64,000 nt of DNA from Sphingomonas sanxanigenens DSM 19645 = NX02 (GCF_000512205.2 NZ_CP011450.1:62001-126000); one strand, 5' to 3'. Shown: positions 47,495 through 57,234, numbered from the stretch's first letter. A program made the numbers and translations. Notes: a model not told the origin generated them from the sequence alone.

Positions 47495-50086
47495 TCACTC
47501 CGCAGCGATTGCCGCCGCATCAGCGGCGGGCATCGTCCATTTTTCGGGGTTCTCGGGGAATGCGATCCGCTCGATCGCCTCATCCATGCTGAGCCCGTCG
47601 GCGACCATCGCCTCGATGGCAGCGAAGGTGCGCGGGCTCGACGAGAACAGCGCGGCAGAGAAGGGATCGAGGACCAGCCGGCCGACCGCCAGCGTCTCCG
47701 GCCCCTTGATCATGATGTCGGAATATTCGAAGCTGTTGCGCTTGAGCGAGCGGAGCAGCGCGTCGGTATAGTCGTCCATCTCGAAGCGATCGTGCTTCTT
47801 GAAGTCGGCGATCGTTTCCGGCTTCTGCTGGAGGATCACGAACCAGTCGCTGTTCTCGAGGGCGGCTATGGACCCGGCCGACTTGTAGTAGTCGTTGAGC
47901 GACTGCGTGGCCGTCACCAACGAGGCGCCATACTTGCGGCACGTGCGGGCGTAGGTTTCGATGAAATCGGCCATCGCCCCACCGCGAAGCATCTGCCAGG
48001 CCTCGTCCAGGAGCAGCGCCTTGGGAAGCGAGCGGTCGACCTTCCGCATCATCTGCTGCGACATGAACATGATCGCGGTCAGGACGACGCTGCGCAGTTC
48101 CTCGCGCGAGGACAGGTCGGACAGCTCGAACACCGTGAGCTGTGCCTGCAGCTCGAACGAGACCTCACCCTGGAAGAACTTGCCGTAGGTGCCGGCGCTC
48201 GAGAACGGCATCATTGCGATGGCGAGATGCGAGGCAAGCTCGTTGCCAGTCTCGTTGAGCGCGGCGATCACGTCGTCGATCGAGCCGTTCCTGCCTTTGG
48301 CCTCCCAGACGCGGTTGACTGCGCCGTCGATCAGGCCGCGCTCGGTGTCGGTCAGCCGGTCGATGTGGCGGGACATCTGGTTCACGATGGCCTTGAGCAT
48401 CGCCATGCAGTCGAGGAGATAGTCCTCATCCTCGGCCGCCTGGGCGGCGTCGATCATCGAGAACGGGTTCAGGCAGAAGCCGCTCGACATCGTGAACTCG
48501 ACGAAGGCACCGCCCTGCAGCTTGGCCGAGTGCTCGAAGGAGCGGCCGTCATCGATCACGACAACCTTGGATCCCGCACCGCACAACGAGGCGCACAGCT
48601 CCTGCAGGGCGACCGACTTGCCCGACCCCGACTTGCCGAACACCGCCACGTTATGGTTGCCTGCGGCGTTCTCGAACGGGCTCCAGAAGAAGGGCTGGCC
48701 CCGTCGGCCGATCAGGAGCAGGTGCGGCGTGTGACCACCGAGATACTCGCCCTGTATGGGAGCCAGGTTCGCCGCGGTCGTGCTGAGCATGGTCCGCATG
48801 CGCTTCATGCGCTCGAGGTCGCGGGACAGCCCGTTCGCCATCGTCATGGGCATCGCGCACAAGAGGCCCATCACCTGGAGGTAGCGGTCGTCGAGCAGGT
48901 CCCAGCCTGCGGCCCTGTAGACCGACTTGAGGACGCGCTCGTTGGCGTCTCCCTTCCCTTTGGGAGAGAAGGACGTAACGCTGTAGAACAGGCGCACGAG
49001 CTTGCGCCCCTGGCGGATCTCGTCATTGACGAACTTCCACTCCTGGGACTGCTCGCGGAGTTGGGGAAGGAAGCGCGCGGACTTGGAGTCGGCGAGGCTC
49101 GTGGTGCGCATGAACTTGAAACCGGCCTTGTTGCTCGAGGACTGGGGATCGGGAAAGTCGAGGCACAGGTTCGTGGAGACCGGGCACGGCATTCGCAGCT
49201 TGTCGGCGAACATGTCGCCGATCAGCCGCGCGCAGTCCCAGGGCGCCCAGCGCTGAGGAAGATTGCGGACCGAGAACGAGCGCACGTCGAATACGTCGGG
49301 ATAGATCTCGCCGATCTCGGGCGCGCCGTTGACCTCCTTGCCGGTCGGGCGAAACCGTTCCGTCCGCAGCAGGATGCGGTCGGGATCGACCTTCATCTCG
49401 ATGTCGCGGCGCACCGCCTGGTCGGCGATGGGATCAAGCGGATTGTAGCTGATGACATCGTCGCCCGCGGCCGTGGTCGGCGAGGTGATGTCGTCGATCC
49501 ACCCGATCAGCGCGACCGGATCCATTTTGCGCGCGGAGACCCCGATCGAGCCGAGCACGGAGATGAGGCCGTCCATCACGGCGACGATTTCCTCGACCGA
49601 GACACGCGAGCTTTCCGGCGTCGAATAGGAAATGGCGACGCGGTGGTTGCGAAGACAGAATGGCGCATCGGCCGAAAGCGAGTTCCACACGCCGTCCGTG
49701 AGGAAGTCGACCCGATGCTTGGCCATCCGCTCGTAGACGCCGCTCGCCGAGTAGCGGGGCAGATACCATTTGGAGAGCCGCTCGCTGATCCGCGGGCTCA
49801 TCCAGTCGTGGAACTGCAGGCATCCGGGCACCGGGATGCCCTCGGACAAGAATTGGGTCAGGATCTCGCCGGTACGCTCATCCGCCCCGACGAGCGGTGA
49901 GACCTCGATCACGAATCCGCGCGAGGCGGAGTTGTAGAAGATGCCCGTTTTCGGGTCGTAGCTGCGATAGGGCAGCCAATGCGCGAGCATCGGCACGGCC
50001 AAGTCCGGACGCTCGGCCTCTGGCCGCTTGCTATCGCCGAACAGACCGGAGAGCAGGCTGTCGTAGAAACGGGGCTTCGCGCTCAT
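47495..50086 (-). CDS. traC: TraC conjugative ATPase (VirB4 family)
   Basis: 863 aa (F TraC is 875). Cytoplasmic energiser of pilus assembly. Walker A GKSGSGKS near residue 485 and Walker B ALLLDEAWQML near 690, with the later RKYGASLVTATQSLNDYY region. N-terminal TraC_F_IV-type domain intact. One base separates its ATG from the traV stop. Confidence 0.95.
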   Translation of the reverse strand: MSAKPRFYDSLLSGLFGDSKRPEAERPDLAVPMLAHWLPYRSYDPKTGIFYNSASRGFVIEVSPLVGADERTGEILTQFLSEGIPVPGCLQFHDWMSPRISERLSKWYLPRYSASGVYERMAKHRVDFLTDGVWNSLSADAPFCLRNHRVAISYSTPESSRVSVEEIVAVMDGLISVLGSIGVSARKMDPVALIGWIDDITSPTTAAGDDVISYNPLDPIADQAVRRDIEMKVDPDRILLRTERFRPTGKEVNGAPEIGEIYPDVFDVRSFSVRNLPQRWAPWDCARLIGDMFADKLRMPCPVSTNLCLDFPDPQSSSNKAGFKFMRTTSLADSKSARFLPQLREQSQEWKFVNDEIRQGRKLVRLFYSVTSFSPKGKGDANERVLKSVYRAAGWDLLDDRYLQVMGLLCAMPMTMANGLSRDLERMKRMRTMLSTTAANLAPIQGEYLGGHTPHLLLIGRRGQPFFWSPFENAAGNHNVAVFGKSGSGKSVALQELCASLCGAGSKVVVIDDGRSFEHSAKLQGGAFVEFTMSSGFCLNPFSMIDAAQAAEDEDYLLDCMAMLKAIVNQMSRHIDRLTDTERGLIDGAVNRVWEAKGRNGSIDDVIAALNETGNELASHLAIAMMPFSSAGTYGKFFQGEVSFELQAQLTVFELSDLSSREELRSVVLTAIMFMSQQMMRKVDRSLPKALLLDEAWQMLRGGAMADFIETYARTCRKYGASLVTATQSLNDYYKSAGSIAALENSDWFVILQQKPETIADFKKHDRFEMDDYTDALLRSLKRNSFEYSDIMIKGPETLAVGRLVLDPFSAALFSSSPRTFAAIEAMVADGLSMDEAIERIAFPENPEKWTMPAADAAAIAAE

Positions 50087-50087
50087 G

Positions 50088-51119
50088 TCAATTGTCCTCC
50101 GGAACCGCCGCGGGGAAGCTCGCAGCGCGGACGGTGGGGCTCGTCAGGGTCGTGAGCCCCGCCCCGGGCGTCGCTCCGGCGGAGCCGCGCGCGCTGTCCT
50201 CGATCCGCTCGCGCGCTTCCTGATACTCTTGGCTCGCCTTCACGCGCGCAGCTGCCTCCTGGCCGGACGCAGTGCTCGTGGCGGGAGCACCCTCCGAGCG
50301 CTGTTTGACTTGAGGCGGCGCCTCGCTTCGGCGGCTGGCTGGCACGCCCGCCGCGGCGCTCTCGCCGCCGCCAGCTGCGCGCTTGGTGGCCGTGGCGGAC
50401 GCAGTCGGTTGCTGCGACCCAGTCGCTGAGGATGCCGAGGCGGGCGCTCCAGCCGTCGGCGCGCCGCGCGCCGGCTTGACCTTGATAGCCAGACGGCTGG
50501 CGACATCCGCCTTGATCGCTGCAACCGGATCCGGCTTTCTGGACCGGGCAGCCGCCACCACATCCGGGTCCGGCATGTTCGGGTCGAACGCGGCGACGTC
50601 CACCACACCGGGAACCTCGCGCTCGACCGCATCGACAAGGCTCAGCTGAACAGGTGCATCAGCCGACCTGCTGTCGGGGATGGGAGTCGCATCCGCAAGC
50701 GCCTGGGCCTGCCACTCGGATTGGACGACCGCGTGGACAGCGCTCGATTCATGCAGCCGGCCCCGGTCATCGACATAGGGCTGAAACACAATGCGGAGCA
50801 CCTTCTCGCGGGTTCGCGGCGCGACCTGCCCGTGCGCGTCCGAGAGCGGCGCTGCCACAGCGGTGCGCAGGGCACGGGGCTGTTGTGCCGGTGTCGGATA
50901 GGGCCCTGCCGGGATCATGACATCGCCGGCGTCACCGGAGATCATCGCCAGCGCGCGATCGTCGATCGTGGAGGATGGCGCGCAGATGCCGTCCGGCGCC
51001 TGGCAGGTGAAGCTGCCCTTCACGTTGCCGCCGAAGGTCGTGCAGCCGCTCAGGCTCATCAGCGTGCCGAAGCCAAGCGCGGCGACCGCAGCCCGGCGGC
51101 CGAGGCGCGGCGCGCTCAC
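50088..51119 (-). CDS. traV: TraV conjugal lipoprotein, extended
   Basis: 343 aa from a GTG at 51119. Lipoprotein signal (LMSLSGCTTFGG) and the GSFTCQAPDGICAPSS segment, as in F TraV (171 aa). About 170 extra residues at the C-terminus are Ala/Pro/Ser-rich, then a coiled-coil-like end. Outer-membrane anchor of the TraK/TraB channel. GTGA overlap with dsbC. Confidence 0.85.
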   Translation of the reverse strand: MSAPRLGRRAAVAALGFGTLMSLSGCTTFGGNVKGSFTCQAPDGICAPSSTIDDRALAMISGDAGDVMIPAGPYPTPAQQPRALRTAVAAPLSDAHGQVAPRTREKVLRIVFQPYVDDRGRLHESSAVHAVVQSEWQAQALADATPIPDSRSADAPVQLSLVDAVEREVPGVVDVAAFDPNMPDPDVVAAARSRKPDPVAAIKADVASRLAIKVKPARGAPTAGAPASASSATGSQQPTASATATKRAAGGGESAAAGVPASRRSEAPPQVKQRSEGAPATSTASGQEAAARVKASQEYQEARERIEDSARGSAGATPGAGLTTLTSPTVRAASFPAAVPEDN

Positions 51120-51994
51120 GAGCGCGCGTCCTTGAGCCAGCTCTGCAGGAACTCTTTGGGCCGATAGCCCTCGAGCATCGCTCCATCGCTGCGCACGATC
51201 ACCGGCGTTCCGCTCAAGCCGTGCTTGTGAGCGAAGGCCTCGTTCGCATCGAGGCCCGACGTATCGCACGACGGGCCGCTCTTGAGCGGCTCGCCGGCAT
51301 ACGCGGCATGTAGCGCCTCCTCGCGATTCCTGGCGCAATAGACGCGGTCGGCGATATCGCGACTGCCGAGAACGGAGATCGGCCGCTCGACGACCCGAAC
51401 GTTCATGCTGCGCAGCACGTTCGTCAGCGCGCGGCAATACCCACACCGGAAGTCGGTGAAGACCGTGACTGTCTGCCCCGCCGGATTGCCCCAGACGATC
51501 GCGCCGTCCTTCGGAAGTCCGTCCAGCGCCAGCCTAGTCGGCCGCGCGGGGAGCGCGGTCTTCTCGACCCTCGCCTGCGCTGGAGCGGCCGCTTCCTTTC
51601 CCTGGCCCTCGCCTTCCGCGGCCGCGGCATTGGCCTTGGCCGCACCGCCGACGAGCATGTCGGGGTTGATCTCGAGCAGCCGGGCGGCCGTGAGATCCTG
51701 GCGTGTCTCCATGTCATAGACCCGGCCGATGATGAGGTAGCGGGCGCCGGCGTCGACGTAGAAGAGGTTCGACCCCGCCGTCACCTCGCAGAGGCCACGT
51801 ACCTTCTCGCAATTGACCTGGGTTAGGGGCGTCTTCGGCAGGCGCGTCTTGAGCAGGTTCGTGACCTCGGCGCTGCTCGGACCCGCGACCTGGGCCGCGA
51901 GGGCGACGCTGGCAGCGCCAAGCGCCGCGACGCCGGTGAGCAGCTTCCAGGGGCGCGCGAACGCGCTCCGGCGCAAGCGATCAATTGCGGACAT
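51116..51994 (-). CDS. dsbC: DsbC-like thiol:disulfide interchange protein
   Basis: 292 aa from MSAIDRLRRSAFARPWK at 51994. Signal/anchor segment, an N-terminal dimerisation-like domain (LFYVDAGARYLIIGRVYDMETRQDLT) and a thioredoxin fold with CGYC (FTDFRCGYCRALTNVLRS). Probably isomerises disulfides of the Cys-rich TraN, TraU and TraF. An Ala/Glu-rich linker of about 40 residues lies between the domains. Confidence 0.88.
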   Translation of the reverse strand: MSAIDRLRRSAFARPWKLLTGVAALGAASVALAAQVAGPSSAEVTNLLKTRLPKTPLTQVNCEKVRGLCEVTAGSNLFYVDAGARYLIIGRVYDMETRQDLTAARLLEINPDMLVGGAAKANAAAAEGEGQGKEAAAPAQARVEKTALPARPTRLALDGLPKDGAIVWGNPAGQTVTVFTDFRCGYCRALTNVLRSMNVRVVERPISVLGSRDIADRVYCARNREEALHAAYAGEPLKSGPSCDTSGLDANEAFAHKHGLSGTPVIVRSDGAMLEGYRPKEFLQSWLKDARS

Positions 51995-53309
51995 AAACAC
52001 CCTCCAGGAAGACGATTTCGACATCGACGCCGGTCGGCATCTCGATGACCGGCTGGTACTGTTCGGCGCGCTCGATCAGATATTTCGAGACGTCCTTGCC
52101 CGACTCCGCGGCACCGCCGCCGAGCGCACGCAGGCCGACATTGCCCAAGCTCGGCGTGCGGTTAGTTCCACCGTCGCCATCGGTGCTGATCGTCGCCAGC
52201 GGCTGCTGGAAGGCCGTGTTGAGCGCGTTGCCGGCACCGCCGACGAGGCCCGCGAGGAACGCCTGCATGGCAAGCGAACCCTCGCGGCTGACCACCCGCC
52301 CGCGCACGCCGGTCTTGCCGCCGAACGCGATGAAGCCCTTGACCTCCGAGACGGCGTAGCGGCCGCCAGGCTGCGGGCACGTCATCTTCTGCAGCTTGAC
52401 GTAGACCTTCTCGCTGGAAAGGTCTCCGCGCGCCGCGCCGTTGATGAGGCAGCCCTGGATCTTGGTCGTGAGGAGCTTGCCGTTCTGCAGCACCGAGCGC
52501 GCCGGCCCGGTAACGCGCAGAACGACGGGCAGCGGATCGGTCTGGCTGTTCACGCCGGCGCTCGCGTCCACCCCCACGATGACCTTGGCCGAGGCGAAGC
52601 TGTTGGGCGGCAGATAGTTCGGGCTGTCGGTATAGACCGTGCTGCCCTTCGCCACCTTGGACGCAGTCCCCGTGTCGGAAGACGAGAAGCTGACCATCTT
52701 GACCTCGGCGGCGCGGCTGAGCGGAGGCGCTGCGCCGGCCTCGCCCGGCGCGTCCGGCCGCTGATAGGCTTGCGGGCCACCTCGCCCGTACAGTGCCGCG
52801 GGGCCCGGCGCCGGGGGCGGCGCCGAAGGCCGCTCGTTCAGCTGCTTGCGGAGCTGCTCATTCTCCGCCTGGTAAGCGGACAGCACTCGCTGGCCGTCGG
52901 CCTGCATCGACGAGTTCTGCCCCTTCAGTGCTTCGATCTGAGCGGCGAGATTGTCCATTCTCGCCTGCTGGCCGTTCACCGACTTGAGCTGGTTCTCGGT
53001 GGACTCAAACCGGTTTTCCGAGAGCGCCATCCACTCCTGCTGCGAGAGGTTGCGGTTCACCAGATCCTTGGTCGAGACCTCGACCTTCTCGGCGCCATCG
53101 GCGTCGGCGGCCTTCTCGCCTTCGTCGCCGCTGAAGATCCACATGGAGGACAGAACCAGCCCGACGCCGGCGACCCCGGCGAGCAGCATTCGCTGCTTGC
53201 GGCGCACCGCTTCGTTGCCCGCCAGTTCGCCTCCGACAGGCGAGACCCCCTCTCCCTCCGCCTCGTCGAGGGGCCTCCGCTTACGAGTGAAAATGTCCGA
53301 GAAGGCCAT
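51981..53309 (-). CDS. traB: TraB conjugal channel protein (VirB10-like)
   Basis: 442 aa. Short cytoplasmic arm, one membrane helix near 42-60 (MLLAGVAGVGLVLSSMWIF), a coiled coil (about 90-150), then a Pro/Ala-rich stretch and the VirB10-type beta-barrel region (QGCLINGAARGDLSSEKVY, then FGGKTGVRGRVVSREGS). Spans the envelope. Family assignment is firm. Confidence 0.92.
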   Translation of the reverse strand: MAFSDIFTRKRRPLDEAEGEGVSPVGGELAGNEAVRRKQRMLLAGVAGVGLVLSSMWIFSGDEGEKAADADGAEKVEVSTKDLVNRNLSQQEWMALSENRFESTENQLKSVNGQQARMDNLAAQIEALKGQNSSMQADGQRVLSAYQAENEQLRKQLNERPSAPPPAPGPAALYGRGGPQAYQRPDAPGEAGAAPPLSRAAEVKMVSFSSSDTGTASKVAKGSTVYTDSPNYLPPNSFASAKVIVGVDASAGVNSQTDPLPVVLRVTGPARSVLQNGKLLTTKIQGCLINGAARGDLSSEKVYVKLQKMTCPQPGGRYAVSEVKGFIAFGGKTGVRGRVVSREGSLAMQAFLAGLVGGAGNALNTAFQQPLATISTDGDGGTNRTPSLGNVGLRALGGGAAESGKDVSKYLIERAEQYQPVIEMPTGVDVEIVFLEGVYVRN

Positions 53310-53313
53310 GGGC

Positions 53314-54117
53314 TTACCTCACATTCTGGGAGACGAGGTAGGCCGTCGTGACCTTCCCCGGGGCGAGCTTGGGCTCGGCGATGGAGACGGCGAGCGCGCT
53401 TGCCGGAGCGACCGTGCGCTCGGTCAACTCGGTCGGCGCATCGCCCGTGTTCTCGATGCGCAGCACCTTGCCGGTCAGGTCCTGCCCGCGATATTCAGCG
53501 ATCATCTGGACCTTGAGCTTGCCGACATAGACCGGCTTCAGCGCGCGCTGCCGCATCTCATAGCCGTCGGCGACGCTGTTGGCGTACATGGCCTGGACGA
53601 GCTCGACCGCGGCATCCTGCGGCCCGGCGGCGACCTGCTGGGGCGAGCCCTCGGCTGCCTTTTCCCGGGCGATCGCCGGATTGGACACAAACACCTGCGC
53701 CGCCTGGTCGCCGGCGATCCGGCAGACGAACTTGTAGACGTAGCCGCGCTTGCTCGTGCCGAAGAAGGAAAGCGCCGGGCGGCCGAAACCTTCGGGCACG
53801 CTCAGGTAGATGTCGCCCCGGACTGGCTCGTTGACGACCGAGAAGTCGTCCTGCGGGTTGCCGGTCGAGATCTTCGACACGCTCGCGAACTCGTCATCGA
53901 CCAGGCTGATCCGGGTCAGGTCCTTGGCCGACGCCTGACAGTCGACCTGGGCGCTGTCGGCGGCCACGACCGTTTGGTCTGCCCATGCCGGCTGCGCGAA
54001 CAGGAAGACCGCCAGCGTGATCAGGCAGGCGCCCGCCACCCTGCTCAGGATGCAGTAGATGCGGGACATGAGGATGGTGCCTGCAGCAGCGCTGCCGACG
54101 GCATAGAAAGCCATCAT
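53314..54117 (-). CDS. traK: TraK conjugal channel protein (secretin-like)
   Basis: 267 aa, signal peptide ending near QPAWA-DQT. The VirB9-like body has GDIYLSVPEGFGRPALSFFG and ends LAPGKVTTAYLVSQ. F TraK is 242. The ATG overlaps the traE stop. Confidence 0.9.
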   Translation of the reverse strand: MMAFYAVGSAAAGTILMSRIYCILSRVAGACLITLAVFLFAQPAWADQTVVAADSAQVDCQASAKDLTRISLVDDEFASVSKISTGNPQDDFSVVNEPVRGDIYLSVPEGFGRPALSFFGTSKRGYVYKFVCRIAGDQAAQVFVSNPAIAREKAAEGSPQQVAAGPQDAAVELVQAMYANSVADGYEMRQRALKPVYVGKLKVQMIAEYRGQDLTGKVLRIENTGDAPTELTERTVAPASALAVSIAEPKLAPGKVTTAYLVSQNVR

Positions 54118-54680
54118 TTGTCTTGCTCCTTGCCGGTGCGGACCATCCCGAAGCCGACCAGGCGGAGCGACAAGCCCTCATACTCCCAGTCGTAGCGGAA
54201 GGTGCGGCGCTCCCTGGAGATCACCTTGTTGCCGACAATGGTGTGGAGCTCGCCGGTCACCTCGGACCGCAGGTTCTTGGGATCGATGTCCATCGACTCA
54301 ATCGTGAAGAACTGGGAGATCGAGGAGCCGCGCTGTTCGTTGACGATCTTGAGGAGGTCGGACTTGATCTTGCCCTGAACGCGCGGCGATGTGATCTCGA
54401 GCACCGCGTTCATCCAATATTCGAGGTTTTGCGGACTGCGGTCGAGCGTGAGCACCACCACGTCGCGCGTGATCATCTCGAGATATTCGCGGGAGACGCC
54501 GGCACTGCTGACGGTCACCGGCGAGCGCAGTACGGGCTGGAGGACGATCTCGCGGTCTCGCGAGATGCCGAAGGCGAGCAGCAGCGCTGTTATCGCCGCA
54601 AGCGCGCCTGCGACCACGACCAGGAAGTTGCGCTGGCGAAGAACCCGCTGGTTGCTTGCGTGGCTGAATGCGAGGTCCAT
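54114..54680 (-). CDS. traE: TraE conjugal pilus protein (VirB5/8-like)
   Basis: 188 aa, exactly the F TraE length. N-terminal membrane helix (FLVVVAGALAAITALLLAFG), then VSREYLEMITRDVVVLTLDRSP and QFFTIESMDIDPKNLRSEVTG, family-typical. 1 bp from traL. Confidence 0.93.
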   Translation of the reverse strand: MDLAFSHASNQRVLRQRNFLVVVAGALAAITALLLAFGISRDREIVLQPVLRSPVTVSSAGVSREYLEMITRDVVVLTLDRSPQNLEYWMNAVLEITSPRVQGKIKSDLLKIVNEQRGSSISQFFTIESMDIDPKNLRSEVTGELHTIVGNKVISRERRTFRYDWEYEGLSLRLVGFGMVRTGKEQDK

Positions 54681-54681
54681 C

Positions 54682-54972
54682 TCAGCCCGCCATCAGTCGG
54701 AGATAAGAGGGTGGCGTGGCCCTCAGGCCGGTGAAGCCGGCCGGAAGATGCCAATAGGCCAGATGGAGCAGCCAAGACGCGGCACGACCCGCTTTTGCCT
54801 TTTTCAATCCCCACCAGCCGGCGAATGCCAACGCCGTTCCGATGACGATGTGCTGGGTCATGATCCCCCAGACGAATGGCGTAACCATCGCCAGGAACTC
54901 ATCCAGCGTCCACAGCCCGATCAGTTCTGGATCGTCCAGATGAGATGGGATCGCGTACTTGTCTGCGGCCAT
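54682..54972 (-). CDS. traL: TraL conjugal pilus protein
   Basis: 96 aa (F TraL is 91). Starts MAADKYAIPSHLDDPELIGLW, with two membrane helices (FLAMVTPFVWGIMTQHIVIG; ALAFAGWWGLKK). VirB3-like. 61 bp after traA. Confidence 0.92.
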   Translation of the reverse strand: MAADKYAIPSHLDDPELIGLWTLDEFLAMVTPFVWGIMTQHIVIGTALAFAGWWGLKKAKAGRAASWLLHLAYWHLPAGFTGLRATPPSYLRLMAG

Positions 54973-55033
54973 TGCACCACCCTCCCCCTGTGCCGCGCCG
55001 AGGCTGCCACCCCGACGCGCCAGGCTCGTTGCG

Positions 55034-55354
55034 TCAGATCGTCGCCGTCACCGTCGAGGTGACGATCGGAATGCCCGTGCCGGCGCCGACACCGACGCCG
55101 ACCGGAATGGCGATCTGACCCATGGAGAAGCGGCCCGAGGCGAGCGCCACGATGCCGCCGGCGAGCGACAGCACGGTAATTACCTTGCCGCCCGACCCCT
55201 CGAGGAAGTCGGTGAACTTCGTGAGGGCCGTGTCGAACGTGGTATCCGCCCCGGCAAAGGCCGGCCCGGCGAACCACAGGAGCGCGAACAGCATCACAGC
55301 GAGGGCGAGGATCGCCATCTCCATGCGCCCGCTCCGATTCAGCAGAGACTGCAT
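55034..55354 (-). CDS. traA: TraA pilin
   Basis: 106 aa: a leader of about 34 residues (MEMAILALAVMLFALLWFAGPAFA) and a mature part of about 72 residues beginning GADTTFDTAL with two hydrophobic segments, close to the 70-residue F pilin. First gene of the operon, beside a repeat-rich leader region. Confidence 0.88.
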   Translation of the reverse strand: MQSLLNRSGRMEMAILALAVMLFALLWFAGPAFAGADTTFDTALTKFTDFLEGSGGKVITVLSLAGGIVALASGRFSMGQIAIPVGVGVGAGTGIPIVTSTVTATI

Positions 55355-55734
55355 AAGAGTTTTCCCTTCGATGGAGACGCGGCACCTCCGCGCCCAATTG
55401 AAGGGTGGGTCCCCGACGACTTTCGCTACAACCGGCTTTTGTTGGAACCGCCGGGCTCTCGGCGGATTTATCTAGCGGCCGTGCCTAAAGAACCTTCGGC
55501 AGAGCCAAACATCGTCCGCGAACAACGATTCTTCATCTTGATTCGCGGACACCTTGTCCCGGCTTTCAGGCGCGCTGTCCGCGGTTGCGGACCCAGGTCC
55601 GGCTTTGCGGGCAAGTCCCTGTGCGGGTACACTTGGCTCGCCCCGGACGAGTCGTATAGGGCGATGTCACTTCACCTTGGCGACTTCAGCCGAAGCCAGG
55701 CAAGCAAGGACATGCGGGAATGGGCGGGCAGGCA
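55355..55734. promoter_or_regulatory. tra leader region with GTCCGC/GCGGAC repeats
   Basis: 380 bp between traA and the divergent RHH-like gene. GTCCGCGAA (55514-55522) pairs with TTCGCGGAC (55542-55550); GTCCGC-GGTT-GCGGAC is a perfect 16-bp hairpin at 55577-55592; CCGCCG/CGGCGG at 55448-55465. These would fit binding sites of a TraM/TraY-like protein, the tra promoter or oriT. No nick motif could be assigned. Confidence 0.5.
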
Positions 55735-56190
55735 ATGCGGGGGTACACCCTCGACGTATCCGAGTATCTGTTTCGGCTGACCACCGAGAGTCTGCGGATT
55801 CACTCCAATCAGACACGGCGCTACCAGTCGCTCGGGAACCTCGTGAACGCGCGCGCCACCGCCGGCGCCGCAGGCGCGATCGAGCAGCACGACGTGGAAA
55901 CGCTGCGCAAGCACCTCGAGAAGGTGCCGACCAAGGGCCCGATCCGCATCCATCTAAGCATCACGAAGACGAGCGCGGAAAGCCTGACGGAGGCCAAGCG
56001 GCGACTCGAAAAGCATCTCGGATCGGCCCTGACGGTCGGCGACGCTATCTCCATGCTGCTGTTCGATTATGTGGTCGAGCAGGGCACCGCCAAGCTGTTG
56101 AGCAAGATCGGAATCGACGAGCAAAAGCCGCCAAAAAGCGCGCGCGGGCGTGGTCGTGACGAGGGCGAAAAGGTTGTGCGAATTAGATAA
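55735..56190 (+). CDS. Ribbon-helix-helix-like DNA-binding protein
   Basis: 151 aa from MRGYTLDVSEYLFRL at 55735 (a frame from 55720 also fits). The segment PIRIHLSITKTSAESLTEAK to TVGDAISMLLFDYVVEQ fits strand-helix-helix of RHH proteins. The tail is Lys/Arg-rich. Position beside the tra leader repeats suggests a relaxosome or operon-control role like TraM or TraY, but I do not recognise the family. Confidence 0.6.
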   Translation: MRGYTLDVSEYLFRLTTESLRIHSNQTRRYQSLGNLVNARATAGAAGAIEQHDVETLRKHLEKVPTKGPIRIHLSITKTSAESLTEAKRRLEKHLGSALTVGDAISMLLFDYVVEQGTAKLLSKIGIDEQKPPKSARGRGRDEGEKVVRIR

Positions 56191-56293
56191 ATTCGGTTGT
56201 GAGGGGTGCGCGGGCTTTTCTCGAAGGGCTTGCCAAGATCGATAAGGTTTGATTGTGTCGCTCTGTCCGCAAAAAGGACTGCGGGGGCGAAAA

Positions 56294-56821
56294 GTGTCAT
56301 CGCTTACGAATCGAATGGAGCAGGAGCTGCCCCTCGAGGCAGAAGCTGAAGCAGCGGCCGACTATGTGCCGATGATCATGCGCGCGATGGAGGCCAACGA
56401 CATCGGCATCCGGACGATGGCGCTGCGCTCAGGTATCAAGAAGAGCAGGCTCGGCACGATCCTTCACCGGGATCCGGAGAAGCGCGCCTCGATGACCTTG
56501 CCGGAATTCCAGGCGATCCTCAGGGCCCTTAACATCGACCTCATGCAGGCAGTCATCAGCGTCGAGATGACCCGCGAGATGGAGCTCGTGCAGGACGATC
56601 GCTTCACCGCACTCGTGGCGATGCTGAGCACCTTGTTCAAAGGTCTGCCCCACCGGCTCGTCGAGGCTCTTCAGGAGCTCGAGGGCATGGACGGCAGCGA
56701 AATCCGCAGCGAGTGGGGCACCTATTTCCAGTCGGCGGTCATCAAGCGGATGGTCACCGAGATCACGGCGGTCCTCCAGCGTCGCTCGCAATTCGGCTCG
56801 GGGCGCGACCCGCTTCTCTAG
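56294..56821 (+). CDS. HTH protein, Xre-like
   Basis: 175 aa from GTG at 56294 (GGGGG upstream); Met at 56315 is an alternative. A helix-turn-helix near the N-terminus (IGIRTMALRSGIKKSRLGTIL), then a linker typical of Cro/CI folds and a helical C-terminal half (LVEALQELEGMDGSE). Possibly a regulator of the plasmid transfer region. No family name. Confidence 0.6.
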   Translation: MSSLTNRMEQELPLEAEAEAAADYVPMIMRAMEANDIGIRTMALRSGIKKSRLGTILHRDPEKRASMTLPEFQAILRALNIDLMQAVISVEMTREMELVQDDRFTALVAMLSTLFKGLPHRLVEALQELEGMDGSEIRSEWGTYFQSAVIKRMVTEITAVLQRRSQFGSGRDPLL

Positions 56822-57226
56822 CGCGGCACCCGTGCGATCGGCACGACTTCTCAGAAGCTCGACACCGTGGCGGCGCGAACGAATGGTTCACGGCGCGGTG
56901 CCGGCGATGCACTCGTGTGGATGGTCGCAACTCTCGAAATGCCGCTGAGCCGAGACCAGTTGAGCAGGACGTTCGAGACATAATCCTGGGTCTCGACGAT
57001 CCGCGGCACACTCCCGTTCCTGACGCGCCCGGGCCCGGCATTGTAGGCCGCCAAGGCCAGGTGATAGGCACCGAACCGGTCGAGCTGCTGACGCAGATAC
57101 CGCGCTCCGCCACGAAGATTCTGCTCCACGTCGTAGCGGTTCACGCCTAGACCGGCGGCCGTCCCAGGCATCAGCTGCGTCAGGCCAAATGCGCTTTTCG
57201 GGGACACCGCGGAGGCGTTGTAGCGG

Positions 57227-57234
57227 CTCTCCCG
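57227..57234. repeat. Target-site duplication, left side of IS copy 2
   Basis: CTCTCCCG before the IS terminus TGTCAATC; repeated at 59751-59758 after GATCCACA. 8 bp. Confidence 0.9.

Noticed and set aside
47462..49900. 812-codon plus-strand frame opposite traC
   Set aside because: Shadow frame with Arg/His-rich nonsense composition; traC on the minus strand has all family motifs.
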